Assembly: GCF_026226775.1 (NCBI RefSeq)
Contig: NZ_JAKKOD010000001.1
Location: 1,358,501 to 1,422,500 of the forward strand
Source of the DNA: Avibacterium sp. 21-586
Lineage (GTDB): Bacteria; Pseudomonadota; Gammaproteobacteria; Enterobacterales; Pasteurellaceae
Direction: 5' to 3'
Length of the DNA: 64,000 bases
The notes beneath the pieces were generated by a model. It did not search any database and was not told the origin of the DNA. It was given only the letters and a program-made list of their open reading frames with translations. A program made the translations under genes and the position numbers. Every line of letters begins with the position of its first letter. Position 1 is the stretch's first letter. Below are positions 27,644-39,839 of the stretch, piece by piece.

Positions 27644-28570
27644 ATGCGCAATTCAACCCTAACCATTCTCGGCAGTATTAACGCAGATCATCTTATCCAA
27701 GTGTCGCATTTCCCGCAGCCGGGGGAAACCTTGTCGGGACGTAATTATCAAGTGGTGTATGGCGGAAAGGGCGCAAATCAAGCGGTGGCGGCAGCTCGCT
27801 TGGGGGCGAAGGTGAATTTTATTGCTTGTGTAGGAAATGACGATATTGGGCGGGAGATGAAAAAATCTTTCGCGCAAGCGGGAATGAATACAGCGGCAAT
27901 TCCTGAAGTCCCAGAAGCTCGCACAGGGATTGCAATGATTCAAGTGGCAGACAGCGGAGAAAATAGCATTGTGATTTCCGCGGGGGCGAATGCTTATCTG
28001 AATGCTGATATGGTGCAGTCTTTCGATCATATGATTGAGCAGAGCGATGCCTTGCTGATGCAATTAGAAACCCCCTTGGACGGCGTGCTGTGTGCGGCGA
28101 AGTTAGCGAAACAAGCAGGTAAACAAGTGGTGCTAAATCCCGCGCCTGCGCAGCCATTGCCAGATGAATTGTTGGCTCAGCTAACAATTATTACGCCAAA
28201 TGAAACAGAAGCCGAAATTCTTACAGGCGTGAAAGTGGTGGATTACCAAAGTGCGGTGCAATCTGCGCAAGTTTTTCATCAAAAAGGGGTGGAAACTGTC
28301 TTGATTACCTTAGGTGCGAAAGGGGTTTTCGTCAGCCATCAGAATCAACAAGAAATCGTGCAGGGTTTTGTGGTGCAGGCAACGGATACTACCGCCGCTG
28401 GGGATACCTTTAATGGGGCGTTGATGACGGCATTATTAGAGGGTAAATCATTAAATCAGGCCATTCATTTTGCCCAAGCCGCCGCAGCAATAAGTGTTAC
28501 CCGTTTAGGCGCACAAACCTCCATTCCTACTCGGCAAGAAACCCTCGATTTTTTGGCTCAGGCTCATTAG
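27644..28570 (+). CDS. rbsK: Ribokinase
   Basis: The 308-residue PfkB-family kinase phosphorylates ribose at O5. It has the N-terminal GSINADHLIQVSHFPQPGET, the GGKGANQAVAAARLG loop near residue 40, NPAPAQPLP and the catalytic DTTAAGDTFNGAL. It lies 167 bases after rbsB, past a hairpin, and just ahead of rbsR. Confidence 0.94.
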   Translation: MRNSTLTILGSINADHLIQVSHFPQPGETLSGRNYQVVYGGKGANQAVAAARLGAKVNFIACVGNDDIGREMKKSFAQAGMNTAAIPEVPEARTGIAMIQVADSGENSIVISAGANAYLNADMVQSFDHMIEQSDALLMQLETPLDGVLCAAKLAKQAGKQVVLNPAPAQPLPDELLAQLTIITPNETEAEILTGVKVVDYQSAVQSAQVFHQKGVETVLITLGAKGVFVSHQNQQEIVQGFVVQATDTTAAGDTFNGALMTALLEGKSLNQAIHFAQAAAAISVTRLGAQTSIPTRQETLDFLAQAH

Positions 28571-28609
28571 AATGACAACTATTTAGTAATAACCACTTGA
28601 GAAGTCATT

Positions 28610-29617
28610 ATGGCAACAATGAAAGACATTGCACGCATTGCGCAGGTTTCAACCTCCACCGTGTCGCACGTGATTAATAATACGGGATATGTGAGCGAAG
28701 CAATGCGAGAACGCATAATGAAAGTTGTCAAAGAGCTTAATTATCGCCCTTCTGCCTTGGCGAGAAGTTTGAAAATCAAGCAAACCAAAACCTTGGGAAT
28801 GTTGGTTACCGCAACCAACAACCCTTTTTTCGCGGAAGTGGTGAGTGGCGTTGAGCAATATTGTAATCAGCACGATTATAATCTGATTATTTCAAGTCTA
28901 GATGGCAATGAAGATCGCTTAGAACAAAATATTCAAACGCTGATTCAAAAACAGGTGGACGGCTTGTTGTTAATGTATTCTGATAGCCGTCATTCCTTTC
29001 TTAAACAACTTGATTTAGCCTTGCCAATGGTGATTATGGACTGGTGGCCAACGGCATTAAGTGCGGATAAAATTTATGAAAATTCTGAACTCGGTGCGTA
29101 TCTTGCGACAAAATGCTTAATTGAGCAAGGGCATAAAGAGATTGCGATTATCACAGGAAATCTAAATAAATCCCTCGCACAAAATCGTTTGCAAGGCTAT
29201 AAAAAAGCCTTAAGCGAATATCAATTAGCCATTTGTGATGAATGGATTATCGAAAGCCATTTTGATTTTGAAGGTGGGGTGGAAGGAATGAAAAAACTAT
29301 TACAAGCTGGCAAACGGCCTACGGCTGTGTTTGCGTGTAGCGACACTATTGCGGTGGGCGTTTATCAAGTGGCGTGGCAAAACGGTTTGCGTATTCCGCA
29401 AGATCTTTCTGTGATTGGCTATGATAATATTACCCTTGCTCAATATCTCGCCCCACCGCTCACCACTATTCATCAACCTAAAGCCGAATTAGGCAAACTT
29501 GCGGTAGAAACCCTGCTAGAACGCATTAAAAATCCCCATAAAAGCGAACAATCTATTTTGTTAGAACCTAAATTAGTATGGCGAAGCTCAGTTCAATCAT
29601 ATCCACTTAAGTCATAA
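28610..29617 (+). CDS. rbsR: Ribose operon repressor
   Basis: The 335-residue LacI-family protein begins with the helix-turn-helix [20 protein letters not shown] and carries a ribose-binding core ([20 protein letters not shown]). It is the last gene of the rbs cluster, as in enteric bacteria. The perfect palindrome at 23647-23662 is its probable operator. Ribose should release it. Confidence 0.9.
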   Translation: MATMKDIARIAQVSTSTVSHVINNTGYVSEAMRERIMKVVKELNYRPSALARSLKIKQTKTLGMLVTATNNPFFAEVVSGVEQYCNQHDYNLIISSLDGNEDRLEQNIQTLIQKQVDGLLLMYSDSRHSFLKQLDLALPMVIMDWWPTALSADKIYENSELGAYLATKCLIEQGHKEIAIITGNLNKSLAQNRLQGYKKALSEYQLAICDEWIIESHFDFEGGVEGMKKLLQAGKRPTAVFACSDTIAVGVYQVAWQNGLRIPQDLSVIGYDNITLAQYLAPPLTTIHQPKAELGKLAVETLLERIKNPHKSEQSILLEPKLVWRSSVQSYPLKS

Positions 29618-29656
29618 TTTGCTATCATATCCTTGTTTTGTTGAAGGAGGTTGACT

Positions 29657-30475
29657 ATGCAAAATCGACCATTTCGTGCTGTGGTTTCAGATTTAGACGG
29701 CACATTACTCAATGGGGATCACGTTATCGGTGATTTTACTATTGAAACCCTTGAAAAATTATCGCAAGAAAAGATTGATATTATTCTCGCCACGGGGCGC
29801 AAGTATGAAGACGTGGCGCATATTGTCGGCAAGGTGAAGCTGGATAATGCGGTGCTGATTACATCAAATGGGGCAAGGGCGCATAATCTGCAAGGTAAAT
29901 TGCTGTTAAGCAACAGTTTGCCTGATGAAATCGCAATGGAAATAATGCAAACCCCTTATGATGAAAAAAATGTGTTCGCCAATAGTTATCAAGATGATGG
30001 CTGGTTTATCAGCATCGATATGCCAGAATTAGCCAAATATCATCAAGATTCAGGCTTTATGTATCAAGTAGTGGACTTCAAACATCATCACGGACGTGGC
30101 ACAGAAAAAGTGTTTTTTATTGGACGCACGGCCGCTGATCTAGCCCCGATTGAAGCGCATTTAAAAGCGCGTTTTGGCGATGCGATTTATATCACCTATT
30201 CCACGCCGCAATGTTTAGAGATTATGAATAAAAATGTGTCAAAAGCCACCGCACTTGCCCAAGTGGTACAAGGGCGTGAATATGATTTGAGCGCGTGCCT
30301 TGCCTTTGGTGATGGTATGAATGATATAGAAATGCTCAGCGAAGTGGGCAAAGGTTGTATTATGGGCAATGCTGATCCACGCTTGGTGCAGGCTTGTCCG
30401 CTCTTAGAGCAAATTGGCTTGAATCGCCACGAAGCGGTGGCAAGCTATTTGCGTGCCACCTTTGGTGTGTATTAG
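29657..30475 (+). CDS. Cof-type HAD-IIB phosphatase
   Basis: The 272-residue protein has all HAD motifs: nucleophile in VVSDLDGTLLNG, the Thr/Ser motif in TSNGA, the lysine in SKATAL and the acidic motif AFGDGMNDIEML, with a C2 cap domain. Relatives (YbiV, YidA, Cof) remove phosphate from sugar phosphates or cofactors. The substrate is not predictable. ATG 29657 follows AAGGAGG at 29644-29650. It trails rbsR by 39 bases and may be cotranscribed. Confidence 0.85.
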   Translation: MQNRPFRAVVSDLDGTLLNGDHVIGDFTIETLEKLSQEKIDIILATGRKYEDVAHIVGKVKLDNAVLITSNGARAHNLQGKLLLSNSLPDEIAMEIMQTPYDEKNVFANSYQDDGWFISIDMPELAKYHQDSGFMYQVVDFKHHHGRGTEKVFFIGRTAADLAPIEAHLKARFGDAIYITYSTPQCLEIMNKNVSKATALAQVVQGREYDLSACLAFGDGMNDIEMLSEVGKGCIMGNADPRLVQACPLLEQIGLNRHEAVASYLRATFGVY

Positions 30476-30493
30476 GTCAGGGATCAGGTAAAA

Positions 30494-30877
30494 ATGGCGA
30501 TTTGGCAATCTTTATTGATTATAAGCAGCGGCGCAGCAATCGGCGCTTGCACTCGTTGGGGCTTGAGCGAATTGCTAAATCCGCTGTTTTCTTTTCTTGC
30601 CTTTGGCACGCTTATCGCCAATTATCTTGGCTGTTTTTTAATCGGCATTTTGATCGCCTTACTTTGGCAATATCCGCAATTTTCTAGCGAGTGGCGATTA
30701 TTTTTGATTACTGGATTTTTAGGCAGCCTCACCACCTTTTCTTCCTTTTCGGCTGAAGTGGTGAATGATTTTTTAACGGAAAAATGGCTATCTGCGCTGG
30801 CAATTATTACTTTGCATCTTGGCGGCAGTCTGCTGTTTACGCTGTTTGGCGTACTGTTGTACCGTTATTGGAAATAA
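30494..30877 (+). CDS. crcB: Fluoride exporter CrcB/FluC
   Basis: The 127-residue protein has four membrane segments and the family signatures [22 protein letters not shown] and [13 protein letters not shown], whose phenylalanines line the ion path. FluC channels protect cells from fluoride as dual-topology dimers. No fluoride riboswitch is visible in the 18 bases upstream. The last 41 bases overlap the end of pldB on the opposite strand. Confidence 0.92.
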   Translation: MAIWQSLLIISSGAAIGACTRWGLSELLNPLFSFLAFGTLIANYLGCFLIGILIALLWQYPQFSSEWRLFLITGFLGSLTTFSSFSAEVVNDFLTEKWLSALAIITLHLGGSLLFTLFGVLLYRYWK

Positions 30878-31829
30878 AGGCTTGCACTGCATTTAAGGCT
30901 TCGGCGCGAATTTTATCCCGTTCAAACAAAATCTCGTGTTTGGCATTTTCCACTGTGATCAGTTGCCCTTTTGGCAAACAGGCAACCAATTTTTTCAGCT
31001 GCGCATTTTCTACGATCTTTTCTTTGCCCGCTTGCAAAACCAAAACGGGAATTTCAATGCGTGACAAAATTTTTTCTAGCCCTTTAATTGCGGTTAAACA
31101 CAAATGCACCCAGCGGAAAGTTGGTCCACCAAGGCTTAACTCAGGAAAATAACGATTAATGCGGTTCATCCATTTCATTCTTGTTTTGCAAAAACTGAGT
31201 TCATTTTGATCCAGATTGGCGGGTTTATAGGCGCTCTTGCCGAACACATAGCGTTGCCCTTGCCCGAATAACATCATCAAATTAATAATCAGTTCATCGC
31301 GCAATAAATGTTTAGTTGGTAAGCCAAAAAATGGCGAAGAAAGCACCGCACTTTGAATATGATGATCATAGTTCGCCAAATAATAAGCCGAAATGAGTGA
31401 GCCTAGAGAATGAGCAAGCAGGTGTTGTTGCGAATAATCATAATGATGAGTGATTTGCTTGATAACAGCATTCATATCCTCGCAGTAAAAGCGGAATTCA
31501 TCAATGTACCCTTTATCTTTATCCGCTAATAAACGCTGTGAATAGCCCTGCCCGCGATGATCGAAAAGTAATACATCATAGCCCCAGCGATAAAAATCAT
31601 AAGCTAGTTCTGACCATTTCAGCATATTCTCTGCCCGTCCATTGACTAAAATCATCAATTTTCGAACCGCACTTGGTGAGGTTTCGGCATGCAAAAAATG
31701 GCGATAGGCAATTTGACACCCCTGTTTACCCGTTAAATATTGGATAGGGAATTGATCCACAAAGGGCATTAATTGTTGCAACGCAAAGCGGCAAAAATGG
31801 GGTTCTCGGTGCCTTAAGTCCATTGTCAT
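30837..31829 (-). CDS. pldB: Lysophospholipase L2-like alpha/beta hydrolase
   Basis: The 330-residue protein is a serine hydrolase with the oxyanion region [22 protein letters not shown] and the nucleophile elbow AHSLGSL. Acid and His residues lie in [12 protein letters not shown] and [10 protein letters not shown]. Its sequence fits the PldB/monoacylglycerol lipase group, acting on lysophospholipids at the inner membrane. Start 31829 (or 31823) is not fixed by a strong ribosome site. Its 3' end overlaps crcB by 41 bases in convergent orientation. Confidence 0.85.
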   Translation of the reverse strand: MTMDLRHREPHFCRFALQQLMPFVDQFPIQYLTGKQGCQIAYRHFLHAETSPSAVRKLMILVNGRAENMLKWSELAYDFYRWGYDVLLFDHRGQGYSQRLLADKDKGYIDEFRFYCEDMNAVIKQITHHYDYSQQHLLAHSLGSLISAYYLANYDHHIQSAVLSSPFFGLPTKHLLRDELIINLMMLFGQGQRYVFGKSAYKPANLDQNELSFCKTRMKWMNRINRYFPELSLGGPTFRWVHLCLTAIKGLEKILSRIEIPVLVLQAGKEKIVENAQLKKLVACLPKGQLITVENAKHEILFERDKIRAEALNAVQAFISNNGTTVRQTA

Positions 31830-31983
31830 TTCTTAATTCATTTAGTCTAAATAAAATTTATCATAAAACAAAGGCGTCGCGAAAGATAGCATGAGTCTAC
31901 AATAAATATTTGAGCAAAGCCCACAAAACCAGTATCCTATGAAAATTTTTTACTAATTGTTTTACTAATCAAAATAAGAGCCA

Positions 31984-34302
31984 ATGCTAAATCAACAAAT
32001 TTCCCAAATTATTGCCGCAGAGCTTGCGGTACGCCCGCAGCAAATTTTAGCTGCGATTCAATTATTGGATGAAGGCAACACCATTCCTTTTATCGCGCGT
32101 TATCGTAAAGAAGTAACGGGCGGCTTAGATGACACCCAATTACGCCATTTTGAAACCCGCTTGATTTATTTGCGTGAGTTAGAAGATCGCCGTCAAACCA
32201 TTTTGAAATCCATTGAAGAACAGGGCAAATTGACGGAAGAATTACGCAACCAAATCCAACAGACCCAAAGCAAAACCGAGCTGGAAGATTTGTATTTGCC
32301 GTACAAACCGAAACGCCGTACTAAAGGGCAAATCGCCATTGAAGCAGGGCTTGAACCGTTGGCGGAAAGCCTTTGGAATGATCCAAGCCAAGATCCTGAA
32401 ACCGCAGCAAGCGCTTATATTGACGCAGAAAAAGGCTTTGCCGATAGCAAGGCCGTGTTAGACGGCGTGCGTTATATTTTAATGGAACGCTTCGCTGAAG
32501 ACGCCCAATTATTGGCTAAAGTGCGTCAGTATTTGCAACAAAGTGCGGTGTTAATTTCTAAAGTTTTAGAGGGTAAAGAACAGGAAGGGGAAAAATTCCA
32601 AGATTATTTTGACCACCAAGAGCTTTGGCATAATGTGCCTTCGCACCGTGCTTTAGCAATGTTCCGTGGACGTAATGAGGGCATTTTGCAGTTGAGTTTA
32701 AATGCCGATCCAGAACAGGAAGAAGGGGCGCGTCAGAGTTATTGTGAAGAAATTATTCGCCAACATTTGGGCGTGCATTTTAACCAACAGCCAGCAGACA
32801 AATGGCGTGAGCAGGTGATCAGCTGGACGTGGCGGATTAAGGTTTCATTGCATTTAGAAACAGAATTAATGAGCCAGCTGCGTGAGAAAGCGGAAGAGGA
32901 AGCTATTAATGTTTTTGCCCGAAATCTTACCGCACTTTTAATGGCCGCCCCAGCAGGTGCAAAAAACACAATGGGGTTAGATCCCGGTTTGCGTACAGGT
33001 GTCAAAGTTGCGGTTGTGGATAATACAGGAAAATTATTGGCTACGGATACCATTTATCCACACACAGGGCAAACGGCGGCTGCAATGGCTAGCCTTTATC
33101 AATTAATTGAACGCCATAATGTAGAACTGATCGCCATTGGAAATGGCACAGCATCGAGAGAAACGGAACGCTTTGCTAAAGATGTATTAAAGCAAATCTC
33201 AGGGCAAAAACCACAAACCGTGGTGGTGAGTGAAGCAGGCGCTTCTGTCTATTCTGCTTCTGAATTAGCCGCACAAGAATTTCCACAGCTTGATGTATCT
33301 TTGCGTGGTGCGGTGTCCATTGCGCGCCGTTTGCAAGATCCGCTCGCGGAATTAGTGAAAATTGAGCCAAAAGCTATTGGCGTGGGGCAATATCAGCACG
33401 ATGTGAACCAAACTCAATTAGCACGCAAATTAGATGCAGTGGTGGAAGATTGTGTGAATGCGGTGGGCGTGGATCTTAATACCGCTTCTGTACCGTTACT
33501 TGCTCGCGTAGCAGGAATGACCAAAACGCTCGCGCAAAATATCGTGCAATTCCGTGATGAGAATGGCCGTTTTGAAAACCGTGAAGAGCTGAAAAAAGTG
33601 TCCCGTTTAGGGCCAAAAGCTTTTGAACAATGTGCGGGCTTTATGCGCATTTCTGCGGGGCAAAATCTCCTTGATGCGTCAGGCGTTCACCCTGAAACCT
33701 ATCCTGTGGTGGAAAAAATCTTGCAAGCCACGCATCAATCTATCCAAGATTTAATGGGCAACGCCAGCGCCATTCGTCAGCTCGATCCAAAACAATTTAT
33801 TGATGAACAATTTGGTTTGCCAACGGTGCAAGATATTTTCAAAGAGCTAGAAAAACCAGGGCGTGATCCGCGTGGTGAATTTAAAACTGCCACCTTTATG
33901 GACGGCGTGGAAGAAATCAGTGATTTGAAAGCAGGAATGATCCTTGAGGGAACGGTAACCAACGTAACCAACTTTGGTGCGTTTGTGGATATTGGCGTGC
34001 ATCAGGACGGGCTGGTGCATATTTCTTCCCTTTCCAATAAATTTGTGGAAGATCCGCACGATGTGGTGAAAACCGGGGATATTGTGAAAGTCAAAGTGTT
34101 GGAAGTGGACGTGGCGCGTAAGCGTATTGCGCTGACAATGCGTTTAGACGAACAGCCTGTGGATAAATCACAAAATGGCGAAAAAAATCACCGCACTTTG
34201 ACGGCGAAAAATCAGCGTAACGCACAAGCAGCGCGTAAGCCACAAAATAACAGCGCAATGGGTAATGCCTTTGCTGATGCGTTGAAAAACTGGAAGAAAT
34301 AA
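31984..34302 (+). CDS. tex: Transcription accessory protein Tex
   Basis: The 772-residue protein has the Tex layout: N-terminal helical region ([17 protein letters not shown]), a YqgF-like RNase-H fold starting [16 protein letters not shown], tandem helix-hairpin-helix elements near residues 490-560, and a C-terminal S1 RNA-binding domain ([24 protein letters not shown]). It binds nucleic acid and affects transcription. It is monocistronic, ended by the terminator at 34341-34363. Confidence 0.95.
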   Translation: MLNQQISQIIAAELAVRPQQILAAIQLLDEGNTIPFIARYRKEVTGGLDDTQLRHFETRLIYLRELEDRRQTILKSIEEQGKLTEELRNQIQQTQSKTELEDLYLPYKPKRRTKGQIAIEAGLEPLAESLWNDPSQDPETAASAYIDAEKGFADSKAVLDGVRYILMERFAEDAQLLAKVRQYLQQSAVLISKVLEGKEQEGEKFQDYFDHQELWHNVPSHRALAMFRGRNEGILQLSLNADPEQEEGARQSYCEEIIRQHLGVHFNQQPADKWREQVISWTWRIKVSLHLETELMSQLREKAEEEAINVFARNLTALLMAAPAGAKNTMGLDPGLRTGVKVAVVDNTGKLLATDTIYPHTGQTAAAMASLYQLIERHNVELIAIGNGTASRETERFAKDVLKQISGQKPQTVVVSEAGASVYSASELAAQEFPQLDVSLRGAVSIARRLQDPLAELVKIEPKAIGVGQYQHDVNQTQLARKLDAVVEDCVNAVGVDLNTASVPLLARVAGMTKTLAQNIVQFRDENGRFENREELKKVSRLGPKAFEQCAGFMRISAGQNLLDASGVHPETYPVVEKILQATHQSIQDLMGNASAIRQLDPKQFIDEQFGLPTVQDIFKELEKPGRDPRGEFKTATFMDGVEEISDLKAGMILEGTVTNVTNFGAFVDIGVHQDGLVHISSLSNKFVEDPHDVVKTGDIVKVKVLEVDVARKRIALTMRLDEQPVDKSQNGEKNHRTLTAKNQRNAQAARKPQNNSAMGNAFADALKNWKK

Positions 34303-34340
34303 AAGAATAGAATATTTGCAATTATTAATTGTACGAAAAA

Positions 34341-34363
34341 AAAGCCTCTTGAAATGAGGCTTT
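34341..34363. terminator. Bidirectional terminator between tex and nanM
   Basis: Arms AAAGCCTC (34341-34348) and GAGGCTTT (34356-34363) form a perfect 8-bp stem with a 7-base loop. A runs on the left serve as the T tract for nanM on the minus strand, and the T-rich right side serves tex. Confidence 0.8.
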
Positions 34364-34386
34364 AAATTTATATTAATAGAAATATT

Positions 34387-35532
34387 TTATTCAACAACCA
34401 GTTTTTTTCCATCATAACTCATTGTTTGAACTGAGGTTAGCGCTTTTCCTCCTTGACCCTCACCACCGATTAATAGCACTTTATTATCATAGCTGACGCT
34501 CACCCCGTAACCAATTGGCTCTGGTAAGTTACCAATGATTTTCCAAGTACCTTTCTTGGCATTGAGTGCATAAACATCACTATGCCAAGTTTTTTTCAAC
34601 CCACCAGTGCGATGTGCGTCGGTAATACCATTTTGATAATTTGCTCGTGCCCCCGGGAAGTTTGCTCCACCGGTTACAATATAGTTACCGTAGGTGTAGC
34701 CCCCCATTGCGCCAGCAATACCTTCTTGTTGTTTTTGCCCTTTCGGTGTTGGTAAATCACCTAATTTTTTCCAAGTAACTCCATTTTTACCGATTGTACC
34801 AAGTTCCGTGGTTTGGGTTCGCAATCCTGCTTTTACTTCTCCGTTTACAACAAGAAGTTTGTTATCCTTAATTGCCACCGCTGCCCCTGCTCGTCCTGAG
34901 TATGGGAAAATACCTTCGTTACGCCACGTGTTGGTGGCGGGTTCATAGCTGACAATTTCTGGTGAGAAGAAGAAATCCTGTACGCGTAAGTTGAAATAAG
35001 GATCAAAAATGGCTTTTTCTTTGTCTTTATCACCACCTGCGGCAGCAATATCTTGGAAAAGTCCGTTCCAAATTTCTTGGTTAATTCCGCCTACAAAATA
35101 AATTTTACCGTTGGTTTCTGCTACGCTTGCGCCCACAGCTGAACGTGGTGAGCGGGTTTGCAATTTTGTCCAAGTGTTTGTTTTAGGATCATAGCGATAA
35201 GCATCATTGATCACTTGATTTTTCGCCACATCGGTATCTTGGAAACCGCCAAACACATAGAGCTTACCATCTACGCCAGCAGAAACTGGTTGATTACGTT
35301 TCCCACCTGGGAAAGTAGGCAACTCTTGCCATTTAGCCTCTTTCTCTTTTAAGTTGAGAGAATAAAATTTATCTCCACCCGTTCCTAAACCAACATAAAC
35401 GGTATCGCCAATTAATGCCCCTGTTCCGCTTTTAATCCCTACAGGCAAATCAGGATATTGGCTTGCTTGTGCAGCAAATGCTGTCATTGCAATCGCAGCA
35501 AATAATGCACTATGTAATGCTGTTTTTTTCAT
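34387..35532 (-). CDS. nanM: N-acetylneuraminate epimerase (mutarotase)
   Basis: The 381-residue periplasmic protein has a signal peptide ([20 protein letters not shown], cleavage after QAS) and Kelch beta-propeller repeats with [28 protein letters not shown] and [11 protein letters not shown]. NanM speeds conversion of alpha- to beta-sialic acid, the anomer imported by SiaPT. It lies downstream of siaP on the same strand, 53 bases apart. Confidence 0.93.
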   Translation of the reverse strand: MKKTALHSALFAAIAMTAFAAQASQYPDLPVGIKSGTGALIGDTVYVGLGTGGDKFYSLNLKEKEAKWQELPTFPGGKRNQPVSAGVDGKLYVFGGFQDTDVAKNQVINDAYRYDPKTNTWTKLQTRSPRSAVGASVAETNGKIYFVGGINQEIWNGLFQDIAAAGGDKDKEKAIFDPYFNLRVQDFFFSPEIVSYEPATNTWRNEGIFPYSGRAGAAVAIKDNKLLVVNGEVKAGLRTQTTELGTIGKNGVTWKKLGDLPTPKGQKQQEGIAGAMGGYTYGNYIVTGGANFPGARANYQNGITDAHRTGGLKKTWHSDVYALNAKKGTWKIIGNLPEPIGYGVSVSYDNKVLLIGGEGQGGKALTSVQTMSYDGKKLVVE

Positions 35533-35585
35533 ATTGACCTCTTGTCGTTAAGGTTATTGCTTAATAAATTGAGCAAGCAAACCGC

Positions 35586-36611
<1,026 letters not shown>

Positions 36612-36691
36612 CTAAATGGTTAGGGTGTATTTCTCTTTGGGGATACGACAACGCCAAACAACGGAGGAAACATCCTAATGGCTATATAATA

Positions 36692-36708
36692 AATGAAGTG
36701 ATATTTCA
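36692..36708. promoter_or_regulatory. Candidate SiaR operator upstream of siaP
   Basis: AATGAAGTGATATTTCA differs at one position from the motif at 38882-38898 in the nanE/siaT control region, and is an imperfect palindrome (TGAA at left, TTCA at right). It lies next to a CRP-like site. SiaR of the RpiR family, encoded at 41240, is the likely ligand. Confidence 0.5.
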
Positions 36709-36712
36709 TTAC

Positions 36713-36728
36713 TGAGAGCTATATCACA
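36713..36728. promoter_or_regulatory. CRP-like site upstream of siaP
   Basis: TGAGA-GCTATA-TCACA matches nine of ten CRP core bases. It adjoins the candidate SiaR operator 5 bases away, matching the known joint control of sialic acid genes by CRP and SiaR in Haemophilus. Confidence 0.6.
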
Positions 36729-36890
36729 AAATTGAAAAAAGATTAAAAAAACTTTTAAGCGTCTCTTATATTGAAATGAATTGATTTTTAAGCGTTGAGT
36801 GTTTTATTAATATGAAACGATACTCCATTTTTTCAAAAAGATTTTCCTAAGAATTAAAGTGCGGTGTCTTTTTAGGAATTTTTAGTGATG

Positions 36891-36920
36891 AAAAAGCGGG
36901 TGAATTTTCACCCGCACTTT
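36891..36920 (-). terminator. Terminator of siaT
   Basis: GCGGGTG (36896-36902) and CACCCGC (36909-36915) form a perfect 7-bp stem with a 6-base loop, followed on the minus strand by a T run (complement of A at 36891-36895). Confidence 0.75.
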
Positions 36921-36938
36921 TTATTTTCTATTTTGTGC

Positions 36939-38786
36939 TTAAGGCATTAATAGATTTGGAATAAACGTTATAATTTGTGGGAAGACGGTAATAACCACTA
37001 AGGTTGTCACTACAGGGATTAAGAAAGGGAGCACTCCTCTGGTTACTGTACTGACAGGCATATTCCCCACACGAGCTACGACAAATAATGCCATTCCCAT
37101 TGGCGGGGTTAAAATTCCTACCATCATATTTAATGTTGTCATCACACCAAAGAACACCAGATCAATGCCAAAGTGTATCGCAATTGGAATCAGCATTGGC
37201 AACACTAAGAATTGTAGCGCAAGGGCATCAATAAACATTCCTAAAAAGAGAAGAAGTAAATTGATCATAATGAGCACCATTGTTGGTGTATCTGCCACTG
37301 CCATAAAGAGATCGGCAATGCGCATTGCCACTTGCTCGCGGGCGATCATATCGCCGAAGAAAGTTACCGTCATCACCATTAGGGCTGTTACCCCTGTGAT
37401 TGCCATTGCTTCAACACAGCTTTTGAACACCATTTTTAAGGTGAGTTCGCGGTATACAAACATTCCAATAATAATCGAGTAGGCAGCGGCGATCACGGCG
37501 GCTTCTGTTGGCGTGAATAAGCCGGAGAAAATACCACCAATAATTAAAATTGGGGTTAGGATTGCCCAAATGGCTTTTTTGAATGCTTCACAACGTTGTT
37601 GTAATGAGGCTTTTGGCGTTTTTGGATAATGGCGTTTTTTGGCAATCGCATAGTTCATTGCCATTAAGGCGATCGTCAGTAAAACACCCGGTACAAAGCC
37701 TGCTACAAAGAGTTTGGCGATAGATTCGTTGGCGATTACACCATAAATAATCATCGCAATACTTGGTGGCACAAGTGGCCCAATGATACAAGATGCTGCG
37801 GTAATTCCACCACAAATATCATCATCATAACCAGCATCACGCATTGCTTTAATTTCAAGCTGACCTAATCCTCCAGCATCCGCCAGAGCTGAACCTGACA
37901 TTCCAGAGAAAATCAAACTTGCTCCGATATTAACGTGTCCCATACCGCCAGAATAATGCCCTAACAAGGCTTTCGCAAAGTTGAAAATCCGTTCGGTTAT
38001 ACCCCCTGTGTTCATTAAAATCCCAGTTAGGATAAAGAACGGAACGGAAAGTAATGGGAAGCTGTTTAGGCTATCAACTAATTTTGATGAGGCTGAATTG
38101 ACCACACTCCAGCGGGTCATTGCGAAATATAAAATGGTAACAATAAATAGCGACCAACCTACAGGCGTACCAAGAAACATAATTACTAACCATACGATTA
38201 AAGAGACATAAACCGCATTGCTGCCGAACTTGATGTAGTTGCTAATACGTAACACTTTGAACCATTCCGGGTGGAGCATCAACATTGCAAATAGAATCAA
38301 TGCCAGAATAATATAGAAGGTGGCAGGTAAATAGCTCAGTTGATTTTTGTAATTTTCCCCTTGTGCTTGCAGAAAGCGGATAAATATTAAAATTGACATC
38401 AATGGCAGTGGGGCATAAAGCCATTTTTCTGAAATCTGCAAGGACACAATCTCAAAACTCGCGTCTAAAAAGACCTTAAAACCTAAATAGATAAATAAGA
38501 AAATACAGCTAAAAATGATCAGTTGAACAAAAGAGGTTATGGCTTTTCGCACTTTTTCAGGCATTAAATTCGTGAGAAAGTCTATGTAAACGTGCTGTTG
38601 CGAACGCGTTGCCATACTAATGCCAAACATAGCGACATAAACAAAGAGTAAGCGAGCCAGTTCTTCACTCCAGATAAACGGAGAATCAAAAACTTGGCGA
38701 GCAACGATTTGGGCTAGAAGAATAAGAAAAATAATGAGAAATAAAACGCCACCTATCCATTCTTCTACTTTATTCAAATATTTCAT
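36939..38786 (-). CDS. siaT: Sialic acid TRAP transporter permease, fused small and large subunits
   Basis: The 615-residue protein is a fused DctQ-DctM permease. Residues 1-170 hold the small-subunit part ([33 protein letters not shown]), then a linker segment, then the large part with [32 protein letters not shown] and [14 protein letters not shown]. It imports N-acetylneuraminate with a sodium gradient. ATG 38786 follows GGAG closely and matches the usual N terminus. It reads away from nanE. Confidence 0.95.
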   Translation of the reverse strand: MKYLNKVEEWIGGVLFLIIFLILLAQIVARQVFDSPFIWSEELARLLFVYVAMFGISMATRSQQHVYIDFLTNLMPEKVRKAITSFVQLIIFSCIFLFIYLGFKVFLDASFEIVSLQISEKWLYAPLPLMSILIFIRFLQAQGENYKNQLSYLPATFYIILALILFAMLMLHPEWFKVLRISNYIKFGSNAVYVSLIVWLVIMFLGTPVGWSLFIVTILYFAMTRWSVVNSASSKLVDSLNSFPLLSVPFFILTGILMNTGGITERIFNFAKALLGHYSGGMGHVNIGASLIFSGMSGSALADAGGLGQLEIKAMRDAGYDDDICGGITAASCIIGPLVPPSIAMIIYGVIANESIAKLFVAGFVPGVLLTIALMAMNYAIAKKRHYPKTPKASLQQRCEAFKKAIWAILTPILIIGGIFSGLFTPTEAAVIAAAYSIIIGMFVYRELTLKMVFKSCVEAMAITGVTALMVMTVTFFGDMIAREQVAMRIADLFMAVADTPTMVLIMINLLLLFLGMFIDALALQFLVLPMLIPIAIHFGIDLVFFGVMTTLNMMVGILTPPMGMALFVVARVGNMPVSTVTRGVLPFLIPVVTTLVVITVFPQIITFIPNLLMP

Positions 38787-38881
38787 AGGAACTCCAAAGA
38801 TGTTCAACTAAAGATTGTGATATTTGTTTATAATCAAATGCGAAACTGATTTGCCTTCTAATGTTTTTATTCTCAAAGTTT

Positions 38882-38898
38882 AATGAAGTAATATTTCA
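38882..38898. promoter_or_regulatory. Candidate SiaR operator between siaT and nanE
   Basis: AATGAAGTAATATTTCA matches the siaP-upstream motif at 16 of 17 positions. It lies about 95 bp before the siaT start and 230 bp before nanE. Confidence 0.5.
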
Positions 38899-39020
38899 AA
38901 AAAATATGATTTTTTTTGACTTAAGAGAAACATCATTTCCAGCAAAAAAACTTATTTCTCTTTTAAAATACAAGGATAATGGCGTTTTTTCAAACTCTTT
39001 AATGAAATTTTACTCCAATT

Positions 39021-39036
39021 TATGATCTAGATCTCA
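39021..39036. promoter_or_regulatory. CRP-like site upstream of nanE
   Basis: TATGA-TCTAGA-TCTCA matches eight of ten CRP core bases with a self-complementary centre identical to that of the site at 510-525. It lies 96 bases before the nanE start. Confidence 0.45.
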
Positions 39037-39131
39037 CTTTTAAACTATTTTTCTTGTATTTTATTTTCAGAGGTCTATCCTAGCAGCTAGCGAAAATTAA
39101 CTTCTTTTCTTAAAAATATCTTGGAGTTTAT

Positions 39132-39821
39132 ATGTCAAAATTATCACATCACGATGTGCTAAACCAGCTTCGCTACGGGCTTATTGCCTCTTGCCAACCT
39201 GTTGATGATGGCCCTATGGATAAACCTGAAATTGTAGCGGCAATGGCGCAAGCCTCAGTGCAAGGAGGCGCGGCTGGATTGCGAATTGAAGGGGTCGAAA
39301 ATTTAAAAGCCACTCGTCCTGTGGTGGATAAACCTATTATTGGGATTGTAAAACGTGATTTGCCAGATAGCCCTGTGCGGATCACGCCATTTTTGCAAGA
39401 TATTGAAGATTTGGCGTTGGCGGGAGCAGATATTATTGCCGTAGATGGCACATTGCGCACGCGCCCCGTATCCCTTGAAAGTGCGGTGAAAAAAATCAAA
39501 GAATTAGGTTGTTTGGCAATGGCAGATTGCTCGAACTTGGAAGAAGGGCTGTATTGCCAAAAACTCGGTTTTGATATTGTGGGTAGCACAATGTCGGGGT
39601 ATACAGGCGGCGAAGTGCCTGATGAGCCTGATTATCAACTGGTGAAAGATCTCAAAGCCGCAGGCTGTTATGTGATGGCGGAAGGGCGCTACAATACCCC
39701 AGAACTGGCGAAAAATGCCATTGAAATTGGCGCAGATGTGGTTACTGTGGGATCAGCGCTCACTCGCTTAGAACATATTGTGAGCTGGTTTGCCTGTGCA
39801 GTGAAATCTGCAAAATCATAA
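39132..39821 (+). CDS. nanE: N-acetylmannosamine-6-phosphate 2-epimerase
   Basis: The 229-residue TIM-barrel protein converts ManNAc 6-phosphate to GlcNAc 6-phosphate. Family motifs are [42 protein letters not shown] and [14 protein letters not shown] with the catalytic lysine in the third. First gene of the nanEK-nanQ-siaR-nanA operon, with TTGGAG ahead of the ATG. Confidence 0.95.
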   Translation: MSKLSHHDVLNQLRYGLIASCQPVDDGPMDKPEIVAAMAQASVQGGAAGLRIEGVENLKATRPVVDKPIIGIVKRDLPDSPVRITPFLQDIEDLALAGADIIAVDGTLRTRPVSLESAVKKIKELGCLAMADCSNLEEGLYCQKLGFDIVGSTMSGYTGGEVPDEPDYQLVKDLKAAGCYVMAEGRYNTPELAKNAIEIGADVVTVGSALTRLEHIVSWFACAVKSAKS

Positions 39822-39839
39822 TCAAAGCGAGGACGGCGT

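Larger units (their letters stand above)
38787..39131. promoter_or_regulatory. Divergent control region siaT/nanE (345 bp, no gene)
   Basis: This AT-rich region drives siaT leftwards and the nanE operon rightwards. It includes the second copy of the 17-bp motif (38882-38898) and a weaker CRP-like site (39021-39036). No reading frame of interest is present. Confidence 0.65.

Noticed and set aside
30476-30493. Fluoride riboswitch ahead of crcB
   Set aside because: Only 18 bases separate the preceding stop from crcB and no conserved riboswitch sequence is visible there or in the end of the preceding gene.
30394-31152. Two + strand frames (30394-30687 and 30784-31152) around crcB
   Set aside because: They overlap the HAD phosphatase, crcB or pldB in other frames and show no motif.
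35557-35580. Possible hairpin between siaP and nanM
   Set aside because: The stem is AT-rich with a mismatch in the RNA sense, so it is too weak to list with the rbsB, mglB and pstS hairpins.
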